This document shows, piece by piece, positions 19,850-30,532 of a stretch of DNA of 64,000 nt. The stretch is from NCBI GenBank assembly GCA_001566295.1, contig KQ964246.1, forward strand, positions 2,232,001 through 2,296,000, in the 5' to 3' direction. Each line of letters begins with the position of its first letter. Position 1 is the first letter of the stretch. Origin of the DNA: Microdochium bolleyi (taxonomy: Eukaryota; Ascomycota; Sordariomycetes; Xylariales; Microdochiaceae). The position numbers were made by a program, and so were the translations under genes. The notes under the pieces were generated by a model, which worked only from the letters and a program-made list of their open reading frames with translations, had not been told where the DNA came from and did no database searches.

Positions 19850-22351
19850 TTACTCCTTCTTCTCAATAGGCGCAGTCTGCTCCTCGACATCGAGAGCCTT
19901 GGCCTCAATCGCAACAGGCTCAGACACGGGCTGCTTGCCACCGAGCAGGCCCCTGAACACGCGCATGCAGCTGTGGCGGCCTTCCCAGAGTGGGTACACC
20001 CCCACAGCAAGGGAGCTTCCGAACAGCCAGATGATGCCAACCGTGACCCAGCCAGTGAAGAAGGGCTTGGAGAACACGTAGCCGGACCCATACATGGGCA
20101 TGGGCCACAGCACGAGGAACGCGATGGCCATGAACACCGTCATGAACTTGGCGATCCGCGAGGCCCGCATGAGCTTGGCCTTGTCCTCCTCGGGCGCGAC
20201 GATGGTGAAGGTTGCGCCAGCGGCGGCAGCCTCGACGTTGATGCCGCTGCCCTCCAGGCCCGAGATGTCGCCGTCGTCGGCCTGCTTGATGGCGGCCATT
20301 GTGGCCCAGTCGTAGTTGTCCGCACCGAAGGCGTAGGTGAGGACCGGCACGAAGAAGATGGGGCTGAGCAGCGCGACGACGTTGCCAGCAAGCATGGGCC
20401 CGTTGGAGCCGAGGGTCTCGACAGTGAGTACGCCGTTGTACTCCTTGGCACAGGTGACGGTCCAGGCGATGAGGGCGCAGATGAGGCCAAGAACAGGGGC
20501 GCCCGCAGCGGCGATCCAGTTCTGCTTGTTCCAGAACAGAGTCAGGACAGTCGGCAGGACGGCGGACGAGATCATGACGCCCATCCACACGTAGAGCCAG
20601 CCCATGGAAATGCCGGCGTAGTACAGCCCGACGCTGAATGCGGCCATGATGGCACCATACGCACAGACGCTGAAGTGTGACATGGCGATCAGGCGGGCAC
20701 CAGAGGCTGAAGGGTTGATGTATGTCCTGTCAAAAGGTCAGCGGCGATCTCCTCACTCCAGGGTATATCGTTTGAGCAACTCACTTGTAGATATCGTAGG
20801 TGAAGATGGACGAGACAGAAATCAGCTGAGCCGAAGTGGCTGAGGTGACAGCCATGAAGATCATGATCAGTGTAATGATGGCACCAGACTTGCCAAGAAT
20901 GGCAACGGCCGCGTATGGCAGGACGAGACCGGCGCTGACATCTGCGGGATCCATGCGGCTTGGGAAAGTAGGGAAGGAGGGGCTGGTCTCCATGGCAAGT
21001 GCTGCCAATCCCATGGTTGTGGCGCACAGGAAGGGGATGGCGAACCAAGCGAGACCACCGACAATGTACTAGAAGAAGTTAGCAATGGTACATCATGGAG
21101 GCGGGATCAGCCGTGGCGAAGACCTACCCCAGGCAAGGCATGGACGGGGTGTGCCGCAATGGCCTTGTTGTAGTAACCGTTGTCCATGAAGACGGTACCA
21201 AAGTTACCGATGATGTTGATCAAGAAGAATTCAGCGCCTGATTTGCTGGTCATGGTCAGGTAGCTGCCACCAGCATTACCCTCGATAGGGTGGGCAGCGG
21301 CCGCCTCAACGAGCTTGTCGTAGACAACAGAAGGAGAGCCAAGCTCGCTGCCAGTTGCGTAGGCAGTAAGAGCAAAGATCAGGATGATGATAAGCACGAC
21401 GACAGTGTGGACCTGAGGGCTGTTGTTAGTCGTGGAACGCAATCATGGGCCACGGGTACGAGTGAGCTTACGTAGTCTGTAAGGAATGTCGCTTTGATTC
21501 TGGAGAACTACCGTGTTAGAGACATGACCTGAGTATCAGTCGAAAGGGGAACTCACCCTCCGAACATGGTGTAGATGACGACACCGAGCGGCAGCAGGAA
21601 GCACGCTGCGGCGGTGTGCATCCCGGTCAAGGAAGTCACTACAGCGCTGCCACCGACCAAGAGCATCAGGGTGACCAGAAGGTTACAGAACAGGCAGAAG
21701 CAGATGTACACGCAGTGCGTCACCGCGCCGTAGCGAGCCCGGATGACCTCGAGCATTGTGTGCGCATTGGGCGCCCGCTTCTTGAGCTGGTGACAGATAC
21801 ATTTTGTCAGCATGATATTCTGTGTCCAGACTGCACAGTAGTGAGAAAGCCGGCTTACCTCAATCGCCAATGATGCGAACAGAATGATCTGTACTGTAGC
21901 ACCGGAGGCATACTAGTGATTGACAGTCAGTAAGTTGAGTGCTTGGGTTGACAATCGTTGTTGTGGTGGGACCGTGTCCAACCAACATACCCAGAAGGGG
22001 CCGGAGACACCATATCTGTAAGCGACACCGGAAGACTGCAAGAGCGTGGCAGCCCAGGTCCAGGAGGAAACAACAGCAGAAGCGACAAGTCCAGTCTTGA
22101 CAGTGCGGCCGGCTGTGTTGAACTGTTCGCTTGTCTGAGTTTCCGAGTTGTATCTGCGAGGAAGGAAGCAGAAATCAGTGAACGTCCAGGTGCAGATTGG
22201 CTCGCAGTGAATCGTACTTTTTGAGAGCCCATGTGGTGAAGACCATGCCAAGAGCAAATAGGAAGCCGAGGCCGATGACGAAGCCATAACCATAAGCCTG
22301 GCTGAGCGGCGGAGGGACGCCGCCAGAAGAAGGACCACCTCCACCTGCCAT
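19850..22351 (-). CDS. DUR3: Urea active transporter, DUR3-type sodium:solute symporter
   Basis: Eight exons encode 684 residues: 22351-22218, 22153-21991, 21912-21859, 21786-21557, 21499-21472, 21412-21128, 21068-20785 and 20726-19850. All seven introns are 56-78 nt, with GTAxGx or GTGAGT donors and AG acceptors, and every join keeps the frame. The product begins MAGGGGPSSGGVPPPLSQAYGYGFVIGLG. Typical segments include EQFNTAGRTVKTGLVASAVVSSW, KKRAPNAHTMLEVIRARYG, GTVFMDNGYYNKAIAA, and VTSATSAQLISVSSIFTYDIYK. About fifteen membrane helices are expected for this family. Length and motifs match fungal DUR3, the plasma-membrane urea importer. It uses an ion gradient and is usually under nitrogen repression. 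GATA-type sites lie upstream. Confidence 0.92.
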
Positions 22352-24283
22352 GGTTGCAGATGATAACTTGAGTACTTAGATTTAGGGCCAAGCAGGATAT
22401 ATCGTGCGGCTTAGAACGGTCCAGAGGAGGTGCACGTTCAGACGGACCTCTTGCAGCAGTATTTCAGCCGGGCAGCTTCGCTCCTTTTAACCTACTGCTG
22501 ATCATGGCCCAGGAATTCACAGATGCTAGTTAGTCCATGTTCTGAAACCCGCAGCAGCCAAGCACATTGACGGCGATAAGCAATAGCCTACAGCCCATCA
22601 GAGCGGCCGGTAGATCTGACCAACGGTCCAAGGACCAGAGACTCGCACTGGACTCCCGAGCTAGGTTCAGATACCACCCGACGGCCAAGACGAGTTGACC
22701 ATGGCCGGCCTGGCTAGGCTGGGCTGGGCGGGATGTCGCACATGCAGCAGTGCTATCTCTCTTCATCTGCAGTCATAGATCGCAAGCACATGCAGAGCCT
22801 CGTTGACTAATCGGCGCATTGGCGAATGGGATGTCGCGGTTCTGGCGGAGAGATAAGACGCCTGGCGAGGCACGAATCACGAGCCGGCGATATTGTGAAC
22901 CACGCCAGGGGTCTTTGCGTGGGGAAGACGACCTGGGGATGGGGGGCCATTTCCCCAGCGGCGGTCGCTCGCTGGGGCCATCCGGCGAGTCTCGGCCCCC
23001 GGCAGCGACCTGATGGCATACTCCTGTCGCTCGACATTGTCTGCGTTTCAATGAAAAGACGTGCTGCTCGTCGACTGCTCCGTATGTGCACCATGCCCAA
23101 CGCGTAGAGGTGTCTGGTGATGGTGTTTGGACGGAGCTCCGACCCACACGTCAATAAAGTTTGGCTTATCAGCGGCCCAGCATGTGCTTAATTGCCCTTG
23201 TCCTTCTTGGCCCACGAGGTTGCCGATCTCCTTGATGGTTTCACTGGCCTGCTGGGCTGCGCTGACGATGTCGGAGCGGCACTTGACTGAGGGATTCCCA
23301 CATTACTCGTGCGTGCACCGGGACCCGGGGACAAGGCCTGGCGCCCAAGTCGGCAGGCATTCTCCGAGATATTACGTTGGAGTGTTACAGCACGACCAGA
23401 GCATCCACGGTGACACCCGCACGCGCTGTGCCGCAGATAACACCAGCCTTCTCCATTCGCGGACCGCGGTGCTGCACGCCCACGGCGCCAATGTCTCGAG
23501 ATGGCAGAGCGTGACTGTTCTCGCGACGGCTTGCCACAAAGTACCAAGTCTCAGCCGCTCCTTCTCGTGGCTTGGGCTGGCTCTGCCGCCGCGTTGGCGA
23601 GTAGCTGAGAGCCGGACAATGATCAACTCGAGAGCCAATGCTTCCACGGATGGGGTGTTGGACAGCCTGCGCCCGACCGAGCAGGGCGCACTCCAATCTT
23701 TACAGACTTACGTCTGCGAATTTAGTCAAGGTCTTTGGCATCCTGGAACCTGTGCTGCATGTCTTATCCGCTGCGTCGGGACCTTGGCTCCCTTGATGCT
23801 TGACACAGCTGCATGTGCCCAACGTCTTGTGCGTGGGATGGCGATCCTTGCTTCGGCCGATGCCGGACCGATCTTGGTCGCGGGTCTTCAATGTACTCCG
23901 TAGCGGCCATCGCACGGGCTAGATCGCACGGGCTAGATCGCACGGGCCCTTGCGAGCTCAGGACATGGAATTTCCGTGTTCCTGGGTTCAATCCTGTCGC
24001 GTGCTGCTGCGTTGCGTCTTGGAGGTCGAGATTTGAGGGCGCAAGCTCTGGCGCACCAGGAGGAAGGACCAAATGTTCCGCTGCTAGGCACTGGTGTGAT
24101 GAAACCGCTGGTTGATGGCTTAGTCAGCAGGGCAATTGCGGGAGAGCGCACCCCAGCCGAGGGGCCGTTTGGAGATGCCGCGATGAGCCCAAGCACTGGG
24201 ACGAGAGGGTAATCTGTGACCAGGCGACTTCGAGACAGCAGATCGCAGAGCTTGTTCAGCATCTGCAAGACCCCAAGTGGCAC
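22352..24283. other. Intergenic between DUR3 and the DUF1308 gene, with GATA-type sites
   Basis: This is about 1.9 kb between divergent genes. HGATAR sites, the consensus for nitrogen regulator AreA/NIT2, occur at 22361-22366, 22574-22579, 22753-22758 (reverse) and 22851-22856. A frame of 258 codons at 23127-23903 looks non-coding: Cys/Arg/Thr-rich, no motif. Confidence 0.45.
23909..23946. repeat. Short tandem repeat, 14 bp unit, 2.7 copies
   Basis: The unit ATCGCACGGGCTAG is repeated without change at 23909, 23923 and (partly) 23937. No function is evident. Confidence 0.8.
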
Positions 24284-25834
24284 ATGGCCGCAACCTCAGC
24301 CTCACCTATGGACGGGCTGGGCCACAACGACCTCGCCGAGCAGCATGCAGCACTTCTCCAGCGTGCCGCCGCCCTCCAGGCCGAGCTCGAGGTCTTCTCT
24401 GCCCACCTGGGCGAGGCCTACAAGGGATACTTCCAGCACGTGCCGCCCCTCGTCTGCTCCGGCATGGCCAGCACCGTCCGCGCCGAGACGGACGTGCTCG
24501 AGCGGGCAGCCAGGGACATCGAGGCCGACAGCCTTGCTGCCCACCGCATCCACTCGACTAACCTGCCCTTCCTCGAGGCCGTCTGGGACACGGCCAAGCG
24601 GGCGAGGGATATCGTCAAGATGCGGCACGCAGTATCGAGCAAGAAGCCCCGCAAGCAGCTCCTCGCACCGGGCACCCGCATTGTGAGGCTCGAGGGCGAC
24701 TCCCGCGCTTCCCGGGATTGCAACATCATCATCGACCTCGTGGCCGACAGCGGCCACTCATGGTACAAAGTCTCCTCCATGACGAACAAGCGTCTGCTCT
24801 ACGACATGGCCAAGGAGGCCATCTACTGCGGTGACAGCAGTGGCGATGAGAGTGACAGTCCCGGGGCAAAACCCGAGGGTGGCATCATGCTTGATGGTGT
24901 GCCTCTGGACGAGATCGATATCCCGTTGGTCAAGTTAGCCAAGAACCTAGCAGACGCCGCCCAGGGCTACCGCATCCGGTCGAGAAGCCCGGACGTGTAT
25001 CTCGTGCTTCCCCGGATGATGCGCGGCGAGCATCCCCAAATTGACAAGATCCTTGCCATATGCCACAGCGCTGGCGTGAGCGTGCTTTGCAGTGGTGACT
25101 TGCAACCTCCTGACCCCCTTGCCCCAGCACTGCTGAGCAGGATGGCGCCGAGCCCGAGAGACCGGCTCGCGCAAGTCTTCAACCTGGACACGTCTGTCCT
25201 CGTCGGCCTCGCGTCCGACTTCTCCCATACTGCCGTGGTGCCCGATGCGTGGTTTCGCAAGAGCCACAAGGAGCATGCCAAGCTGGAGGAGGAAGAGAAG
25301 CTCCTCTCTCTCGTGTATCCCGTCCTGGGTGAGCGGAAGCTCATCTGTACGAAAGAGGCGGCAGACGCGTTCCACACCATCGTCTACACCATCGCCAGAC
25401 CGGCCGAGAAAGCCAGGGCGGAGTTGCTGCTCTGGGGAGATGAGAACATGTCGAGGCAGGAAAGGGTCGAAGAGCTCCAAAAGCTGTCGTCTCATCCCGT
25501 GCCCCCCGGCCTGCAACTCCCCATTCGCATCGAAGGCGACGAGGCGAGCTGTCAGGACCAGTTATCGCCGAGTGCCATGGCTGCCATGAAGGATATCCCG
25601 AATCCCGGTCGTGCCGTGTTCGCAATGGGGTGGGCGAATGGGTACACGACAGTCACCTGCAACTCTGTCGCAGTCAAACAACTCGAAAGAGACTTGGAGA
25701 ATCTACCAGAACTTGAAGACGCGTGGCCTTCGATGTGGGCGTTTCCGACGTCGCGCCCTTTGGTCGGCACGCCGAGGCCGGACAACATCCAGCCGCGCTC
25801 CAGAAAATCGAAGCCCGTCGCCAAGCCCTCCTGA
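24284..25834 (+). CDS. DUF1308 / UPF0415 (C7orf25-type) protein
   Basis: Single exon, 516 residues, beginning MAATSASPMDGLGHNDLAEQH. A helical N-terminal region includes LLQRAAALQAELEVFSAHL. Next comes the family core with DCNIIIDLVADSGHSWYKVSSM, close in layout to the DVVANGGHTWVKA stretch of human C7orf25. Then follow PDVYLVLPRMM, GVSVLCSGDL and NLDTSVLVGLASDFSH. The C-terminal part has FAMGWANGYTTVTCNSVAVKQLERD and ends in a basic tail KSKPVAKPS. Family members are poorly characterised and a PIN-like fold has been suggested. I make no functional claim. Neighbours are DUR3 (divergent) and the melanin reductase (convergent), which give no clue. Confidence 0.82.
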   Translation: MAATSASPMDGLGHNDLAEQHAALLQRAAALQAELEVFSAHLGEAYKGYFQHVPPLVCSGMASTVRAETDVLERAARDIEADSLAAHRIHSTNLPFLEAVWDTAKRARDIVKMRHAVSSKKPRKQLLAPGTRIVRLEGDSRASRDCNIIIDLVADSGHSWYKVSSMTNKRLLYDMAKEAIYCGDSSGDESDSPGAKPEGGIMLDGVPLDEIDIPLVKLAKNLADAAQGYRIRSRSPDVYLVLPRMMRGEHPQIDKILAICHSAGVSVLCSGDLQPPDPLAPALLSRMAPSPRDRLAQVFNLDTSVLVGLASDFSHTAVVPDAWFRKSHKEHAKLEEEEKLLSLVYPVLGERKLICTKEAADAFHTIVYTIARPAEKARAELLLWGDENMSRQERVEELQKLSSHPVPPGLQLPIRIEGDEASCQDQLSPSAMAAMKDIPNPGRAVFAMGWANGYTTVTCNSVAVKQLERDLENLPELEDAWPSMWAFPTSRPLVGTPRPDNIQPRSRKSKPVAKPS

Positions 25835-26229
25835 TCGCTCTCGAAATGTGTACTCTCTAGGTATACTCAGCCATGTGTAACGATACTTGATTCAGTCCTC
25901 CAAAATCGAAATACGCTAGCTACACCTCGATGACACAATAAACGAGGCAATTGAATGTTCATCGTCCTTGAGGACATGAGAATGAGAATCATATCATACT
26001 CCTGATCACAAAATTGGACCAATTGATCCGCGCATGACATCGACAGCATCAAACGGCCTTGAGATTCGGATCATAAAAGAAAGCCTGTACACGAAATAAT
26101 TACTCTAGTGTCACCGCCAGGCCTGTAGCTGCCCCGCGAACTCCAAGCCGGGATGAGCCGAGCTCCTGGTGCCTAGTCCTCCTGCGGAAAGGCACTTGGT
26201 CTATACCACAATCTATTTCTCCCACTCCA
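25835..26229. other. Intergenic, convergent 3' ends
   Basis: This is 395 bp between two stops, relatively AT-rich. No gene is seen. Confidence 0.4.
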
Positions 26230-27277
26230 TTACATCATCGCGTGCCCGTCGACGCCGAGGACCTTGCCGTTGATCCACCCGCCGTCTTGCGACGCCAGAA
26301 AGCAGACCACGCGGGCGACATCGATGGGCAGGCCAACGCGGCCGAGTGGTGACCAAGTGGCAGCATACTATCACGCCCTCACAGTTAGCAACAAATCCCC
26401 CTTGGAGCCCCGGCGTTCACCAAGAGCAACGCCTGCTCGGAAACTCACCTCGTCGACCTCCTCGTTGCTCAGCTCCGTCCCGCCGGGGATGTACTCGCGG
26501 CACACGGCGTGGTACATGTCCGTCTTGATGCCGCCCGGGGCAACGGCGTTGACGGTGATCTTCTTGTCCCCAAAGTCGACGGCCATGCAGCGCACAAACG
26601 TCTCGATGGCGCCCTTGCTTCCACTGTACACGGCGTGCTTGGGCACGCCCTTGGCCTGGCCCGTGATGCTGCCCATGAGGATCAGCCGCCCGCCGACCTC
26701 GAGGTGCTTGTGGGCCTGCTGGGCGACGAAGAACTGGCCGCGCGTGTTGATGGCGAAGACGCGGTCGTACTCCTCGGGCGTGACGTCTTTCACGTGCCCG
26801 AACGACACGACGCCGCTGTTGGAGCACACGACGTCGAGCTTGCCGAAGACGGCGACGGCCTCGGCGAAGAGGCGCACAATCTGCGCCACGTCGGCCACGT
26901 TGGCCTTGATCGCGGCCGCGTCGGAGCCGGACTTCCGGATCGCCTGGACGACCTCGTCGGCCGACTCGGCGCTGTTGGCGTAGTTGACGATGACCTTGGC
27001 GCCGCGGCGCCCGAGCTCGAGGGCCATCTCGCGGCCGATTCCGCGGCCTGGGGGGTTCGCGACAGACGGGGCACTGGTTAGTTTCGGGGTTTCTTCGTCG
27101 AGCGCAGATCCGCAGCGCTTGAGTGGCGGTCCAACATCCTAACTGTGGGGAGGAGAGTGGTCAAGGCTTACCAGCACCGGTGACGAGGGCGACCTTGCCG
27201 GCGAGAGAGGCCGACGCAATCCCCAGGGGCCCGGGGATGGCGTCGTACTTGGAGGTGTCCGCGGTGGTTCCAGGCAT
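26230..27277 (-). CDS. Hydroxynaphthalene reductase (melanin-type SDR)
   Basis: Three exons, 27277-27172, 27047-26449 and 26367-26230, encode 280 residues. Introns are 124 nt (GTAAGC, branch ACTAAC, CCCCAG) and 81 nt (GTGAGT, GCTAAC, GATAG). It begins MPGTTADTSKYDAIPGPLG, very close to fungal tri-/tetrahydroxynaphthalene reductases. The nucleotide-binding loop is VTGAGRGIGREMA, split by intron 1. Catalytic Ser lies in ILMGSITGQAKG, and Tyr and Lys in HAVYSGSKGAIETF. VAPGGIKTDMYHAVCREYIPGG is also typical. These enzymes reduce naphthol intermediates with NADPH in DHN-melanin synthesis. The C-terminal residue is Met, a feature I recall for the trihydroxynaphthalene type (the tetrahydroxy type ends in Ile), so a 3HN preference is inferred. 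No polyketide synthase or scytalone dehydratase lies in this window. Confidence 0.9.
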
Positions 27278-30200
27278 GTTGGCGGTGATTCTTGTGTGTG
27301 TGTGTGTGTGTGTGTGTGTGCCGTGGGCAGCTTCTGGTGTGATCAGTGGGCAAGTAGTCCCTCGTTGTCTTACGGGGCAAGGGGGGAGTACGTTTCGTCT
27401 CTGGGAAGTGGCCTGTGTCTGTGCGTGCTGAGCAGAGAGAGCGAGACAGAAACACAAACGCAGTCCGGGCGTGAGTTATGGTATATATGTGACGAGGCCC
27501 CGAGCAGGCTGACTGGCCATTTAGACCTGGAACCCTTGCAGGTAGATGTGTTGCTGCTCGTGTGTAAGCCTTGTCGCTGCGGGCCTCGACGCCACCCGGA
27601 CCTGGGTGACAAAGTGCGAGCACCAACCGGTCCCCTTGGGCCCATTGCGGGCGGCACGGTTCCGGGATTGTTTGCTTCTGCAGGAGACTGGCGACGCCCT
27701 GTCCGAATCCGGGCCATGTCTGTCCTTTTCCTCTTCGTGCATATCCCGGCGTGCCCTCGAGGTATGGGGCTGATGCCTCGGCTGCCCAGGGAGTGTTGAC
27801 GATAACCAAGCATGCTGAACCGGCTGTACTTGGCGCGCGCAAGGCACCTACCTACATACCTAGGTATGCAGGAACACAACCAGTAGCATTCCGAAAAGGC
27901 CAGGCTGAGGCGGGTGCACAGTCTAGCTAGGAAACTATTTTGGTCAACCTTGCACCACACTGCGCGCTGGCTGTCGGGGCCGGGCAAATGAAAGGGGCGT
28001 TCGGGTGCGAATTGGCGGACTTGGTGTTGGAGAAGAGCGCCGGACATTCGGGCAGCCACCAGGCTCGCCAAGACGCAGTTGCGTCAGAATACGACATGCT
28101 CTTTCATCGGCTCAGGCTGACATACTGTAGAACGGCTACAACGGTATGGGAAATCCTCCGGCAAGGCTCGTTGCGAACACCGGGCTGTGCAGATATTACC
28201 TACCCTGCTGTACCCTTGGTCACTCCGCATTCTGTCTTTCCTCGTTGTCGATCTCTGTGATCAAAGCTTCGAATCTCTGTCATCTGCCGCCAGAGTATGC
28301 TTCTCGCCCTCAACAAAGCACAAGAAGCTCCTGTTTCCCACTGGGCGAGTGGCACTGGCAATGCTCGAGTGGACGGCAGAGTTGTGGGTCTGCCGCCCGG
28401 AGGTCCGGTGGGGATGTCCGGCACCTGCAACCTGCATGGATGCCGGGGCCGGGCCCGAGCGGCTGCCCACCACTGGCCCCCGCCATAGAAGCTGTCTCTT
28501 TCCCCTCAATGTCCGATGCAGCCCTCCCGACAACAACGGCGTTGGCTGCGCAGTCGAGCATTCTCGCATTTTCCTACCCGAGAGCGTGGCCGCGAATGAT
28601 AAGGGTCCCTATCCTAAAGTCACCCGTTGCCAGGGGCAGCTGCAGGTTTTGCTGCAGCATCACCGGGCTGTGGCCAAATGGCAACCTTCGGTATCACCAG
28701 CTTCACGGTTCCAGGCATGAACCGGAACCCTGGAGCATTTTGACAACCCAAATTCTTGATATAGGACAAATAGAACCAACATCCACTACATCTCAGCTTC
28801 CACTTATCTGCAGGGCCTACACTTTATTTTATCGTCTGCCATCGGCGAGGGACTTTGAGCTACATGCACGCCTCGGCTTGCCGTCGCGTTGACCCATCCC
28901 ATTGGAGGTTGCATCTTCAACCATGTTTACCAAGTGAGATATCTGTCGGCCGGCCATATTGTGCTTACTCCTCTATGGCCATAAAAGGGTCGGCATCGGC
29001 TCTCATGCACCACATGGTACGTCGGGCAGCCAGGCGCATGGGAGCAAACGTGGTTTCCGAAGCAGGCCCGCGGAATATGCAGCAGCCCAGAGCAATATTC
29101 TTAGCAGCATCTATTCTGTATTGGGATGCTGAAGAAGTTCCCTGGTGGATAAGACCAGCCTGGTCCAGACACTGTATCGTCTTCTTTGTCTTGTTTCTCC
29201 CAGCCGAGTTTCTGCACCAGCGGCTCTCCACAAAGGTCCATTGGTATTCGTATCAGAACACCCGAGCAATCCCACGGTCAGTGAGGAGCACGCTTTGCAA
29301 CACCTGCTGAACCATTCATGCCTACGGACGTTCTCTCAGGACAGACCAGAGACACTTCCCCGCCCCTCTAAACCTCTCAGCCTCGTTCAATGGAGCGGCC
29401 AGACTTGGCCTACCTGGGCTAGTCCTCGAAACCCAGGTGTTTCCGATCTCGGCAACCTCAAGATGCTCAAGGCAGCCTCGGAACTTGAAACGCCAAGCCA
29501 GGCTCAACAACCCTCCTTGAAACATGACGTCAATGACGAGACATTCATTGCTCACGATGTTTCTCCGGTTGACAAGGCTGTCTAGGCTCTCTTACAAGGA
29601 GTGGGAAAGGTTAAACTGACATCGACATCGAGGCTCAACAAGGTCACTCCTTACGAAGCAATAAATGCTTCCTCCTTCGCCTCGGTAATTGCTCAAACCA
29701 TCCATTTGCCCTCCAAGTTGACGCAGGGCATCCCCCGCCTGACCCCCACGCTCCTGCGTGACCAGACGACGTCACTGAAGTCTTGTGACGGTACAATGGC
29801 CTTGTGACGCACACAAAGAGCCGCCTGGCAGGCAACGACGCCGACGTCGCCCGACCTGCCGAGAGCTGCCTGTCTCGCTGACTCACGGCAGGCCGCTGCG
29901 TGGGCAGTCTCGTGCCTGTGAGGCAGAACGCAGTATGCTGGCAGGGCGGGCAAACGTTGTTCCACTCGCCAGCGTCGTCCCTGAATGTCGTGTTTCAAGA
30001 GTGTTGCCCACGTGATCAGATGAACGTCCATTGCGCAATCATTGTGCTTGATTCGTCAATGGTTCACGGAACGCTGGGAGCATCGTGACCCTCTTTCCAC
30101 ATCTGCGAGCCCATATCATGCCGAGATCGGAGACCTCGACCGTTGGTTCCCTCCTCCATCTTTAGCTGAAGCCATCGTCAACCGTGCTGGCCTGCATATC

Positions 30201-30532
30201 TGAATTTCCTGATTCTGCAGAACCGCCTCTACCAAAGCGTCCATGTTCATCATTTGCGACCGGACTCTCATGCTCCATCAATGGTTTCAAGATTTCTTCG
30301 TAGGCCACCAACCAAAGTAGGCAGCACTCAATACACAATTTGGCATTCTCTGCATGCGCCCATCTCTCATCGCGGCGCCAACTACAAGCAGAACAACGAC
30401 CTGCTTTCTCGATTGGTGATCACGAAAGGTTGTTCGTCACCTCAGCACCGCGGCTATCGCGCCATCATCGCCTTGCCAAACCACTAGACTTTCTCCATCC
30501 ACGCACACAGTGCTGCCGGCACATCTCACATC
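27278..30532. other. Long gene-poor region (3.3 kb)
   Basis: I see no convincing gene. Frames of up to 248 codons exist on both strands but overlap one another and lack motifs. The region holds the melanin reductase promoter with a TG/CA repeat, and the bZIP promoter. An exact copy of a transposon or terminal repeat is not evident by eye. Confidence 0.45.
27293..27320. repeat. (TG)14 microsatellite in the melanin reductase leader
   Basis: Fourteen uninterrupted TG units on the plus strand, read as CA in the transcript. The repeat ends about 15 nt before the reductase ATG at 27277. Confidence 0.9.

Noticed and set aside
23127..23903. 258-codon open frame between DUR3 and the DUF1308 gene
   Set aside because: Composition is Arg/Cys/Thr-rich with no motif. 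Frames of similar length exist on the other strand, as expected in GC-rich DNA.
23975..23995. GGGTTCAATCC resembling a tRNA T loop
   Set aside because: Flanking bases do not form a stem and no A box precedes it.
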